From Clostridiales bacterium (GTDB lineage: Bacteria; Bacillota; Clostridia; Tissierellales; Sedimentibacteraceae), in contig DNNV01000341.1 of the NCBI GenBank assembly GCA_003497505.1, forward strand, positions 1 through 6,950: a stretch of 6,950 nt of DNA, written 5' to 3'. A program made the position numbers and the translations under genes. The notes under the pieces were generated by a model. The model had not been told where the DNA came from. It worked only from the letters and a program-made list of their open reading frames with translations, and ran no database searches. Shown here piece by piece: positions 1 to 6,597 of the stretch; position 1 is the first letter of the stretch, and each line of letters opens with the position of its first letter.

Positions 1-1190
1 AACATGTCTTTCTGCATTGTGTCAAGCATATCTGTAATTGTAGCTTCAATATTATCAAGTGAAATTGATTCTTTTTCAAGCTTATCTCTTCTTACAGCAA
101 CAGCCTGATTGTTTTCAATATCTCTCGGTCCTATTTCTATACGGATAGGATAGCCCTTCATTTCATATTGATTGAATTTCCATCCCGGTGAATTTTCAGT
201 GCTGTCATCCAGCTCAACCCTTACACCTGCTGCCTTCAGTTTGTCGAACAGCTCATTTGCCTTGTCAAGTACACCTTCCTTGGTCTGGGCAATAGGTATA
301 ATAACCACCTGCACAGGAGCCATCTTAGGAGGAAGCACCAGACCTCTGTTGTCTGAGTGAACCATTATCAGCCCGCCTATGAGTCTCGTTGAAATACCCC
401 ATGAAGTGTGGTAAGGATACTGCTCCTGACCATTTCTTCCCTGGAACTTTATTTCAAATGCTTTTGTGAAATGCTGGCCAAGATTATGTGATGTTCCCGC
501 CTGAAGTGCCTGGCCGTCATGCATGAGTGCTTCCATTGTGTATGTGGCATGCGCTCCCGCAAATTTTTCCTTTTCGCTCTTTTGACCAATAACAACAGGC
601 ATAGCCATCAAGTCCTCTGCTACCTGCCTGTAGATGTCAAGCATCTGCAATGTTTCTGCCTGAGCCTCTTCCTCTGTTTCGTGAAGGGTGTGTCCTTCCT
701 GCCATAAGAATTCCGAGGTTCTTAAAAACGGTCTTGTTGCTTTTTCCCATCTTACAACACTGCACCACTGGTTGTATAAGTATGGCAAATCTCTGTATGA
801 ATTCAGCCACTTGCTGTACATGTGGCATATGATTGTCTCTGATGTTGGTCTGATTACCAGTCTTTCACCAAGCTCCTGACTTCCTCCGTGAGTTACCCAT
901 GCCACCTCGGGAGCAAAGCCTTCAACGTGCTCTTTTTCCTTTGTAAGCAGACTCTCAGGAATCAGCAGCGGGAAATACATGTTCTTATGTCCTGTCGCCT
1001 TGAATTTTTCATCGGCATATTCCTGAATTTTTTCCCACAATGCATAGCCGTATGGTCTTATAACCATGAAACCTTTAACGGGAGAATAATCCACCAGCTC
1101 ATTTTTCAAAATAACATCTGTATACCATCTGCTGAAGTCTTCTTCCATTGGTGTAATTTCTTTTACGAAATCTTTTTCTTTTTTAGCCAT
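1..1190 (-). CDS. proS: Prolyl-tRNA synthetase, archaeal/eukaryotic type (C-terminus outside window)
   Basis: This cytoplasmic class II synthetase charges tRNA-Pro with proline using ATP. The 396 codons in the window begin [19 protein letters not shown]. Class II motif 1 lies near residues 39-55 ([16 protein letters not shown]). The RPTSE proline/ATP loop is at 114-118, motif 2 at about 145-168 (VVRWE, then [16 protein letters not shown]), and motif 3 near 262-290 (GISTRLIGG, then GLVLPP). The anticodon-binding domain has started ([20 protein letters not shown]) when the window ends. Family members are about 480 residues, so roughly 80 are missing. Motif 2 is followed closely by the rest of the catalytic core, with no room for the inserted editing domain of the long bacterial ProRS, so this is the short form. 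The ATG at 1190 follows an AAGGAGAA ribosome site. A T-box leader with a proline specifier sits upstream and supports the assignment independently. Confidence 0.97.
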   Translation of the reverse strand, partial: MAKKEKDFVKEITPMEEDFSRWYTDVILKNELVDYSPVKGFMVIRPYGYALWEKIQEYADEKFKATGHKNMYFPLLIPESLLTKEKEHVEGFAPEVAWVTHGGSQELGERLVIRPTSETIICHMYSKWLNSYRDLPYLYNQWCSVVRWEKATRPFLRTSEFLWQEGHTLHETEEEAQAETLQMLDIYRQVAEDLMAMPVVIGQKSEKEKFAGAHATYTMEALMHDGQALQAGTSHNLGQHFTKAFEIKFQGRNGQEQYPYHTSWGISTRLIGGLIMVHSDNRGLVLPPKMAPVQVVIIPIAQTKEGVLDKANELFDKLKAAGVRVELDDSTENSPGWKFNQYEMKGYPIRIEIGPRDIENNQAVAVRRDKLEKESISLDNIEATITDMLDTMQKDM

Positions 1191-1220
1191 AATTTCTCCT
1201 TCATATACACAATATATTAC

Positions 1221-1457
1221 GCAGTCTACGTTCACCAAAGTATTTGCTCCCCCTGGTCGCATACTTTGGGAAACGCAGTTTCGTTCACCGATTTGCTTAC
1301 TCGCCCTTCGCTCGTGCAAATCTGGAACTTATTGCGTTTGACTTACCTACAATTTCTTTCTCCCTTACGGTCGAAGAAATTGGGTCAAGTCATAATCGTT
1401 GCGGTTGACCTACCGCCATTTTTCAGAAAAAACCGCCCTGAAAAATGGGGTTAGGGC
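1221..1457 (-). repeat. Array of four variable-stem hairpins in the proS leader
   Basis: Four hairpins stand in a row between the T-box terminator and the proS ribosome site. The paired arms are 1235-1243/1261-1269 (9 bp), 1290-1296/1316-1322 (7 bp), 1350-1358/1374-1382 (9 bp) and 1416-1426/1438-1448 (11 bp), all perfect. Stem sequences are unrelated, yet three loops read alike on the minus strand, roughly CGASC-RNAGGG-SGAG. The bases after each stem are also alike: GGTGAACGTAGACTGCGT, GGTGAACGAAACTGCGTT, GGTAAGTCAAACGCAAT and GGTAGGTCAACCGCAAC. Some units have extra outer pairing, for example 1340-1344/1387-1391 (GACTT/AAGTC) and AAACGCA/TGCGTTT around the second unit. Spacing between units is about 53, 58 and 67 bases. 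I do not recognise the family. The pattern suggests diverged copies of one small repeat, either an RNA element or a mobile palindromic repeat. There is no convincing ORF here. Confidence 0.75.
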
Positions 1458-1461
1458 ATAC

Positions 1462-1492
1462 AAAAAAATAAACCGCCTCTGTCAAGAGGCGG
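1462..1492 (-). terminator. T-box Rho-independent terminator (regulated)
   Basis: On the minus strand CCGCCTCT (1492-1485) pairs with AGAGGCGG (1480-1473) around the loop TGAC, followed by TTTATTTTTTT. The 5' arm is shared with the T-box antiterminator, so the two structures exclude each other. Confidence 0.95.
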
Positions 1493-1690
1493 ATTTCCGC
1501 GGTACCACTCTAATTACCGGAATGTTTCCCGGTATCTCATTCTATATAAGGGGATCGCCCTTTGGGTTGCTGCACCCAAATACTCCAAGACGGGTTCAAA
1601 ACACAGAGGGACGAAAATCTCTCACCGGCGATTTTCTCTCTGAAGACCATGTATTTTTACTGCTTCTCTTCATCGTAATTATTAAATTAC
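1462..1690 (-). promoter_or_regulatory. T-box riboswitch, proline-specific, controlling proS
   Basis: The leader binds uncharged tRNA-Pro and prevents premature termination, so proS is made when charged tRNA-Pro is scarce. The Stem I specifier loop is clear on the minus strand: an AGUA segment, then AAAAUAC pairing with GUGUUUU, then GAA followed by the triplet CCC (1594-1592), a proline codon. Distal Stem I pairs CAGAG with CUCUG and AGAAAAUC with GAUUUUC around a GGUGA-containing loop. A stem TTTGGGT/ACCCAAA occupies 1580-1561, and Stem III (ACCGG/CCGGT) occupies 1533-1516. The T-box proper, AGAGTGGTACCGCGG (1511-1497), holds the UGGU bulge that pairs with the tRNA ACCA end. The antiterminator pairs AGAG with CUCU and GCGG with CCGC, using the same bases as the 5' arm of the terminator. 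The 5' end is inferred from the promoter. Confidence 0.96.
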
Positions 1691-1696
1691 ATTCAT

Positions 1697-1723
1697 ATTA
1701 TAGAAAACTTTTGTTTTTGTCAA
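1697..1723 (-). promoter_or_regulatory. proS promoter (sigma-A type)
   Basis: The -35 box TTGACA (1723-1718) and -10 box TATAAT (1702-1697) both match consensus exactly, but the spacer is only 15 bases. Reading the -10 as TAATAT two bases further on gives the usual 17. The start of transcription would be near 1690, just before T-box Stem I. The promoter lies only 25 bases beyond the MATE transporter stop codon, and I see no terminator between them, so read-through from the transporter into the T-box is possible. Confidence 0.85.
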
Positions 1724-1748
1724 CATCTTTTCACTATTTTATTCAGCC

Positions 1749-3095
1749 TTATGCTACCAGGCGCTTCTCTTTCCATTTCCCGGTTAAATAATATGAGAAA
1801 GATATTATGTAATTTGCTGCCCAGCCCATTGGAACGGCATACCACACTGCCTGCACTCCCCATATGGGCGCATACTTAAATGCAACCAGCACCCTTATGC
1901 TAAGGTTCACAAGATTGGATATTGTAAACAGTACCATATCTCCTGCACCACGAAGCAAGCCGTCTGTAATAGACTTGAGACCTATGAAAACAAAAAAGTA
2001 TCCCACAAACTTCAGGTATCCTATACCGATGTCAAAGGCTTCACTGCCGCTATTGGTATCCAAAAATATTGAAATAATCGGTCTGTGGAACATCGCTATG
2101 AGCAATGCCATAATCACGGAAAATGAAATGATTATCTTGTACCCTGATGCATAACCCTCCCGAACCCTTTCCTGCTGACCTGCACCCAGATTCTGTGCAG
2201 TAAATGTAGATATGGCGTTTCCTGTCGCAATCATAGGTACAATACATATGGATTCTATACGGGATGCAGCGGAATATCCTGCTAAGACAGAAGAGCCGAA
2301 GCCGTTGACAACGGATTGAACCAGCACCATACCTATTGATACGATTGATTGCTGCAATATTGAGGGAACTGCAATAACAATCATCTTTTTAAGTATTTGA
2401 GGATTAAACTTGCTTAGGTTTTTTGCATCTCCTTCATATAATTTCAATGTATTCATCAACACGGAAAAAGATATGACCGCCGAAATTCCCTGTGCAATAA
2501 CAGTGGCTATGGCAACCCCTGCAACACCCATGTGCAGGACAATAACCATGTATAAATCCAAAATTACATTCAGCAACGATGAAAAAATCAAAAGGTACAA
2601 AGGAATCTTTGATTTTCCCAGCGCATTAAACACAGATGATAAAATATTGTACATAAACAAAAATGGCAGACCCATAAAATAAATCTTTAGATAAAGCACG
2701 GCATCATCAAAGATATTGGATGGTGTATTTAATAAAGTCAGCAAGGATTCCTTAGCAAGCATACCAAACGTAAATAAAATCATACTTAAAACAAAAAAGC
2801 TTATGAGTGCAGTATATATGGATGTCTTCATCTTTTCATATTCTTTCGCTCCTAAGAACTGGGAGATTATAACCGATGATCCAATACCGCCTCCAATTGC
2901 AATCATAATAAACACCGTAGTCAATGAATATGAAGCACCTACGGATGCAAGAGCCTCCTCACTCACAAATTTGCCTACAATAACTGAATCCGCCATATTA
3001 TAAAACTGCTGAAAAAGATTGCCTATTATCATTGGCATGGCAAAAAACAAAAGTGATCTCCCGGGATGATCCTTCAGCATATTATATTCTTTCAT
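1749..3095 (-). CDS. MATE family multidrug/cation efflux transporter
   Basis: This is an inner-membrane antiporter of the MATE family (NorM/DinF/MepA-like), which typically exports drugs or other organic cations in exchange for Na+ or H+; the substrate cannot be told from sequence. The 448-residue protein is almost entirely hydrophobic with about twelve predicted membrane segments, the usual length for the family. The first half carries typical MATE sequence (AMPMIIGNLFQQFYNMADSV, then VGKFVSEEALASVG); the second half repeats the fold (AVPSILQQSIVSIGMVLVQ, then GYSAASRIESI and AQNLGAGQ). The ATG at 3095 is preferred because GAGGT lies six bases before it; an in-frame ATG at 3113 has no ribosome site and would add six residues. 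The gene has its own promoter, is divergent from the nucleotidase gene, and lies directly upstream of the proS leader. No adjacent regulator gene is visible. Confidence 0.93.
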   Translation of the reverse strand: MKEYNMLKDHPGRSLLFFAMPMIIGNLFQQFYNMADSVIVGKFVSEEALASVGASYSLTTVFIMIAIGGGIGSSVIISQFLGAKEYEKMKTSIYTALISFFVLSMILFTFGMLAKESLLTLLNTPSNIFDDAVLYLKIYFMGLPFLFMYNILSSVFNALGKSKIPLYLLIFSSLLNVILDLYMVIVLHMGVAGVAIATVIAQGISAVISFSVLMNTLKLYEGDAKNLSKFNPQILKKMIVIAVPSILQQSIVSIGMVLVQSVVNGFGSSVLAGYSAASRIESICIVPMIATGNAISTFTAQNLGAGQQERVREGYASGYKIIISFSVIMALLIAMFHRPIISIFLDTNSGSEAFDIGIGYLKFVGYFFVFIGLKSITDGLLRGAGDMVLFTISNLVNLSIRVLVAFKYAPIWGVQAVWYAVPMGWAANYIISFSYYLTGKWKEKRLVA

Positions 3096-3127
3096 TTCAA
3101 AACCTCTTTTCATATGTTAGAACTTAA

Positions 3128-3144
3128 AATTGCCATTAACAATT
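3128..3144. promoter_or_regulatory. Possible operator: dyad at the MATE transporter promoter
   Basis: AATTG (3128-3132) and CAATT (3140-3144) form an inverted repeat with a 7-base centre. It overlaps the end of the transporter -10 box and the expected transcription start, where a repressor would act. The arms are short and AT-rich, so chance is a real alternative. Confidence 0.25.
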
Positions 3145-3170
3145 ATCATACACTTAGTTTAATAAATCAA
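3142..3170 (-). promoter_or_regulatory. Promoter of the MATE transporter gene
   Basis: On the minus strand TTGATT (3170-3165) and GATAAT (3147-3142) are separated by exactly 17 bases, a fair match to sigma-A consensus. Transcription would start near 3135, about 40 bases before the ATG at 3095. Confidence 0.6.
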
Positions 3171-3227
3171 GGATGTTTTTAAAATAACGACCTATTAACT
3201 TTACACAATGATAATTTTTATACAGTC

Positions 3228-3256
3228 TTGAAAAGGCTTCCATTTTTCTGTATAAT
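3228..3256 (+). promoter_or_regulatory. Promoter of the 5'-nucleotidase gene
   Basis: TTGAAA (3228-3233) and a perfect TATAAT (3251-3256) are 17 bases apart, a strong sigma-A type promoter. The start should be near 3263, giving a short leader before the GGAGGG ribosome site at 3284-3289 and the ATG at 3298. Confidence 0.85.
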
Positions 3257-3297
3257 GTATCCATATCCACATTATAAAATTATGGAGGGAAAAAAGT

Positions 3298-5052
3298 ATG
3301 AAGAAACGAGTAACAAGTTTAGTATTAGCAGCATTATTAATTCTAAGCAGTTTCAGCTTTGCATTCGCACAGGATGCAGAAACCACTAAAATTACTATTA
3401 TTCACACTAATGACACCCATGCAAGACTTGAAGGGACTGCAACAGAAATAGGATTTGCAAAGATAGCTACCCTTATTAGGGAGGCTAAGGAAGCAAACCC
3501 TAATACATTGGTTCTTGACGCTGGAGACACTCTACACGGAATGCCGATTGTCAACATAAGCAAGGGCGAAAATGCCATAAAGATGCTGCAAGCTGCCGGG
3601 TATGACTACATGACTATTGGAAACCATGATTTCAATTATGGTAAGGAAAGATTATTGGAACTTAAGGATATGTCTAAAGTAGGTATGTTATCTGCCAATA
3701 TTTTGGACGAAAAGGGTAAAACCTTGTTTACACCGTATGTTATAAAAGAAGTAGGCGGAGTTAAAGTAGGAATATTCGGACTTTCCACTCCTGAAACAGC
3801 ATACAAAACAAGCCCTGCAAATGTTGTTGGCTTGACCTTTGAAGATCCTGTGAAGACTTCTGAAAAAATGGTTGCAGAATTAAAGGACAAGACCGATGTT
3901 ATCATCGCTTTAGTACACCTTGGACTTGATGAGAGCTCTGAAATAACATCCAAGAAGCTCGCTGAAAAAGTAAAGGGAATCGATGTTATAGTTGATGGAC
4001 ACAGCCATACGACTTTAGAAACAGGTATGTTGGTAAATGATGTCTTGATAGCTCAGACAGGAAATTATGATAAAAACTTGGGATATGTTAATATAGAAGT
4101 ACAAAAAGGAAATGTTGTTTCCAAGACATCTCAGCTGCTTGCAGCAGGTGCTGCGGCAAATACAGTTCCTGACCCCGAGTTAGCAAAGGCAATTGATGAA
4201 ATTAAGGAAGCTAATAAAGCTGAACTTAGCAAGATTGTTGCAAAAACAGATATTTATCTTGACGGTGTAAGAGAAAATGTAAGAACAAAGGAAACAAACC
4301 TCGGAAATCTTTCTGCTGATGCTGTAAGAGCTGCATCAGGTGCTGATATAGGATTTGTAAACGGCGGGAATATCAGAATTGCAATAAACCCCGGAGACAT
4401 CACATTTGGAATGGTTGCTGAGTTGTTCCCATTCGGAAATACTGTTCAGGTTAAGAAAATAACCGGCGAAGATTTATTGGCAGTGTTAGAGCAATCCGTA
4501 AGCGGATATCCTGCTGCACAGGGTGGCTTCCTCCATGTAAGCGGAATGGAATTCACATTTGATCCCGCTCAACCTGCAGGCTCAAGAGTTACCGAAGCAA
4601 AAGTTGACGGCGCTGCTCTTGACAAAGCTGCAGAATACACCGTCGCAATCAATGACTTCTTAGGAATAGGCGGAGACGGCTTTACAATGTTTGCAAAATA
4701 TCCTATATATGCAGAATTCGGAACATATGAGGAAATATTTGCGGATTACTTAAATGCTAACGGAACTAAAGGAATCGAAGTATCAGGAAGAATTGCTGTA
4801 AAAGAAGCTGCTGTTGAAGAGCCTGCACCGGCTCCGCAACCGGAACCTGCACCAACTCCTGTGCCAACTCCCGCTCCACAACCAGCTCCTGCTCCCGAAG
4901 CTGAAGTTACATACATAGTTATATCCGGTGATGTATTATGGAAAATAGCTGAGAAGTACGGAACTACATGGGAAGCCCTGGCTAAATACAACAACCTTGC
5001 AAATCCTCACCTGATTATGCCGGGACAATCAATAAAGGTACCAAACAAATAA
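3298..5052 (+). CDS. Exported 5'-nucleotidase/UDP-sugar hydrolase family protein with LysM domain
   Basis: This 584-residue secreted enzyme belongs to the UshA/YfkN 5'-nucleotidase family, whose members remove phosphate from extracellular nucleotides or related esters. A signal peptide occupies residues 1-24, with likely cleavage after AFA. The metallophosphoesterase domain follows, with metal and catalytic motifs NDTH (D39, H41), AGD (D77), GNHD (N109, H110), VHLG (H207) and GHSH (H235, H237). The C-terminal nucleotide-binding domain shows NGGNIRI near 355 and GIGGDGF near 456-462. A Pro/Ala-rich linker of about 28 residues (roughly 509-535) leads to a single LysM domain (about 537-582; YIVISGDVLWKIAEKYG to MPGQSIKVPNK), which should hold the enzyme on peptidoglycan. 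All the metal ligands expected of the family are visible. It has its own promoter and terminator, so it is probably monocistronic. Exact substrate is unknown. Confidence 0.94.
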   Translation: MKKRVTSLVLAALLILSSFSFAFAQDAETTKITIIHTNDTHARLEGTATEIGFAKIATLIREAKEANPNTLVLDAGDTLHGMPIVNISKGENAIKMLQAAGYDYMTIGNHDFNYGKERLLELKDMSKVGMLSANILDEKGKTLFTPYVIKEVGGVKVGIFGLSTPETAYKTSPANVVGLTFEDPVKTSEKMVAELKDKTDVIIALVHLGLDESSEITSKKLAEKVKGIDVIVDGHSHTTLETGMLVNDVLIAQTGNYDKNLGYVNIEVQKGNVVSKTSQLLAAGAAANTVPDPELAKAIDEIKEANKAELSKIVAKTDIYLDGVRENVRTKETNLGNLSADAVRAASGADIGFVNGGNIRIAINPGDITFGMVAELFPFGNTVQVKKITGEDLLAVLEQSVSGYPAAQGGFLHVSGMEFTFDPAQPAGSRVTEAKVDGAALDKAAEYTVAINDFLGIGGDGFTMFAKYPIYAEFGTYEEIFADYLNANGTKGIEVSGRIAVKEAAVEEPAPAPQPEPAPTPVPTPAPQPAPAPEAEVTYIVISGDVLWKIAEKYGTTWEALAKYNNLANPHLIMPGQSIKVPNK

Positions 5053-5078
5053 CATATATGAATATTAAGCAATAAAAG

Positions 5079-5130
5079 AATACTCATGAAAAAGCTTGTC
5101 TTCTTCATGAGTATTTATTTTTATTTATTT
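5079..5130 (+). terminator. Rho-independent terminator between convergent genes
   Basis: AATACTCATGAA (5079-5090) pairs perfectly over 12 bp with TTCATGAGTATT (5104-5115) around a 13-base loop, followed on the plus strand by a T-rich run. It begins 26 bases after the nucleotidase stop. On the minus strand the hairpin is followed by CTTTTATT, so it may also stop the convergent phosphoesterase transcript. Confidence 0.88.
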
Positions 5131-5148
5131 ATAATTGCTCTATTCATT

Positions 5149-5985
5149 CTACTTTTCATTACTGAGGACAAGCACAGTGAGCTCCGGCGGAGCCATAAAC
5201 CTGAGTGGTATCTTGGTGGCGCCCAGGCCTATGTTGACATAAAGAAGTGTCTGCCTGTAATTGTTGAAGGAATACATACCCTCTGTATACTTTTCTCCCA
5301 GAGGCGGAAGAACATTCACAAACGGAAGGTTTACCTGACCTCCGTGGCTGTGACCGGCAAGAAACAAGTCAATATTGTATTCCAGCATATAATCCACTAC
5401 ATCCGGCTCGTGGCTCAGCACTATGTTATAGCTTCCCTCATCGGCAAGCCCCGCAAGTCTATCCCTTTCTGATACACCGAATATGGCATCATCCATTCCT
5501 GCAATATTTATGTTGTAATCTTCTAATTCAACCTTTTCATTCTTCAGAATTACAAAGCCGCTTTCCTCCATGATTTTGCCGTATATTCTTTCTGCCCCTC
5601 CTCCATAGTCATGATTGCCGTAAACGGCGTATTTGCCGAGAGGAGCATTTATACTGCCTAAGATTTCCCATATTTCATTTATATTTTCTTTATTTTCATC
5701 GATGTTGTACTCATCAATTAAATCACCTGTGAATACAACAATATCCGGATTTTCCTCATTTATTTTTTCTGCAATCTTTTTTAAATCCCGCATATCAAAG
5801 TATTCGGATATATGAGTATCGCTGAACTGAACTATTTTTAAACCCGGCGCATCCTCATTTATCCGCGAGCTCTTTATATTTTCATACTTTACAACTAAAA
5901 GATTGGGTTCCACAAATCTTGCATATATGTACAAAGCTCCTGCCATAAAAAACACAGCAAATAAAAAAGCAAATAATTTTTTCAC
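5149..5985 (-). CDS. Membrane-anchored calcineurin-like metallophosphoesterase (YkuE/YaeI type)
   Basis: This 278-residue phosphoesterase has one N-terminal hydrophobic segment (about residues 4-22), likely an uncleaved anchor placing the catalytic domain outside the membrane. The metal-binding motifs are complete and in order: FSDTH (D56, H58), TGDLID (D88), GNHD (N124, H125), LSHEP (H192) and GHSHGGQ (H212, H214). The GHSHGGQ ending and the anchor fit the YkuE/YaeI group, which is annotated as phosphohydrolases; related proteins act on lipid-linked pyrophosphates, but the substrate here is unknown. The start is a GTG at 5985, supported by AGGAG at 5997-5993 with a 7-base spacer; no better ATG is nearby. 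A weak -10-like TATACT is present at 6020-6015 without a good -35. A 14-base perfect palindrome (5996-6009) overlaps the edge of the ribosome site. The gene converges on the nucleotidase gene, also a metallophosphoesterase, though the two are not close relatives. Confidence 0.92.
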   Translation of the reverse strand: MKKLFAFLFAVFFMAGALYIYARFVEPNLLVVKYENIKSSRINEDAPGLKIVQFSDTHISEYFDMRDLKKIAEKINEENPDIVVFTGDLIDEYNIDENKENINEIWEILGSINAPLGKYAVYGNHDYGGGAERIYGKIMEESGFVILKNEKVELEDYNINIAGMDDAIFGVSERDRLAGLADEGSYNIVLSHEPDVVDYMLEYNIDLFLAGHSHGGQVNLPFVNVLPPLGEKYTEGMYSFNNYRQTLLYVNIGLGATKIPLRFMAPPELTVLVLSNEK

Positions 5986-6035
5986 GTCTTAACTCCTGAA
6001 ATATTTCAGATAGTAGTATATCAAATTCGACAAAA

Positions 6036-6102
6036 AAAATAAAGCAAAACTTAACTTATTAGAATTTTATTCCTCTTCTAATTATTTAGAATGCTTTATT
6101 TT
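6036..6102 (-). terminator. Probable terminator downstream of veg
   Basis: On the minus strand AAAATAAAGCA (6102-6092) pairs over 11 bp with TGCTTTATTTT (6046-6036), and the T-run continues for several bases. The enclosed 45 bases contain smaller pairings between TTCTAA (6076-6081) and either of two TTAGAA copies (6059-6064, 6086-6091). The stem has only two GC pairs, so it is a weak terminator by composition, but the position just after the veg stop is right. Confidence 0.45.
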
Positions 6103-6114
6103 TAGTTTTCAAAT

Positions 6115-6366
6115 CTACACAATTTTTGTTTCGTTTTCATCGCATTTGAAAAATTCTACATTATTTGTGACGATATCAATATAGTTAAATGATACGATTC
6201 TTTTCAGACCCTTGCTCTCAAATTGCACTGTAAAAACTGAAGGATATACATCTGTAATGACACCCTCTGTAATTACAGCAGCTTTTTTCCCTTTTTTTAA
6301 TTTGAATTTGATTTTTTGTCCGACGCATTCCTCAACTAATTTTTTGACCCGTTCAATGGATTTCAC
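6115..6366 (-). CDS. veg: Veg family protein (small Firmicutes protein linked to biofilm control)
   Basis: This small cytoplasmic protein (83 residues from the preferred start) belongs to the Veg family. In Bacillus subtilis Veg stimulates biofilm formation genes by opposing the SinR repressor; whether that applies here is unknown. Family features seen are an N-terminal helix (SIERVKKLVEECVG), a basic stretch (KIKFKLKKGKKAAVITEGVI) and the conserved core VYPSVFTVQFESKG followed by RIVSFNYIDIVT. The acidic tail DENETKIV is not distinctive. No ATG is available at the 5' end. GTG at 6366 is preferred because AAGGTGG lies 8 bases before it; an in-frame GTG at 6378 would add four residues (with poor ribosome-site spacing). 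I see no strong promoter upstream, only a TATAGT-like box without a good -35. The gene is divergent from the CorA gene and is followed by a probable weak terminator. Confidence 0.9.
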   Translation of the reverse strand: MKSIERVKKLVEECVGQKIKFKLKKGKKAAVITEGVITDVYPSVFTVQFESKGLKRIVSFNYIDIVTNNVEFFKCDENETKIV

Positions 6367-6528
6367 CTTTATAACCACCTTCCGTTCAATATTTAATGAA
6401 AAGCAGGCAAAATTTATTTATTTAACTATATCTTGCCCGTAATAATAAAATTTATGTGCTTTTTCTTCGATTGCTTAAACTAATCTTCTGAAATCTAAAA
6501 ATTTTAATTAATAATGGTATTATTCTTC

Positions 6529-6557
6529 TTGCAAATAACAAAGAAATGGAATATTAT
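6529..6557 (+). promoter_or_regulatory. Promoter of the CorA-family gene and its leader
   Basis: TTGCAA (6529-6534) and TATTAT (6552-6557) are separated by exactly 17 bases. Transcription would start near 6564, leaving a leader of about 150 bases before the transporter ATG and about 34 bases before the small ORF at 6598. Confidence 0.6.
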
Positions 6558-6597
6558 TATTAAGGCAATTAACATAAATATAAAGGAAGTGAAAGTA

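Noticed and set aside
888..1454. 188-codon open frame on the plus strand
   Set aside because: It is antisense to the start of proS and to the hairpin array, has no ribosome site or family resemblance, and its length follows from the AT-rich hairpin region and proS codon bias.
1221..1457. CRISPR array
   Set aside because: The repeats are not near-identical: the stems differ completely, spacing varies from 53 to 67 bases, and no cas gene is nearby.
1221..1457. Integron attC sites
   Set aside because: GGTTAGGGC at 1449-1457 superficially recalls the attC core, but the GTTRRRY/RYYYAAC pair is not met and the other units lack it; no gene cassettes lie between units.
5086..5472. 128-codon open frame on the plus strand
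   Set aside because: It starts inside the terminator hairpin and runs antisense to the phosphoesterase, whose metal-binding motifs are complete on the other strand.
6398..6440. Inverted repeat TTGCC/GGCAA upstream of veg
   Set aside because: The arms are five bases with about 26 bases between them in AT-rich sequence, which is expected by chance.
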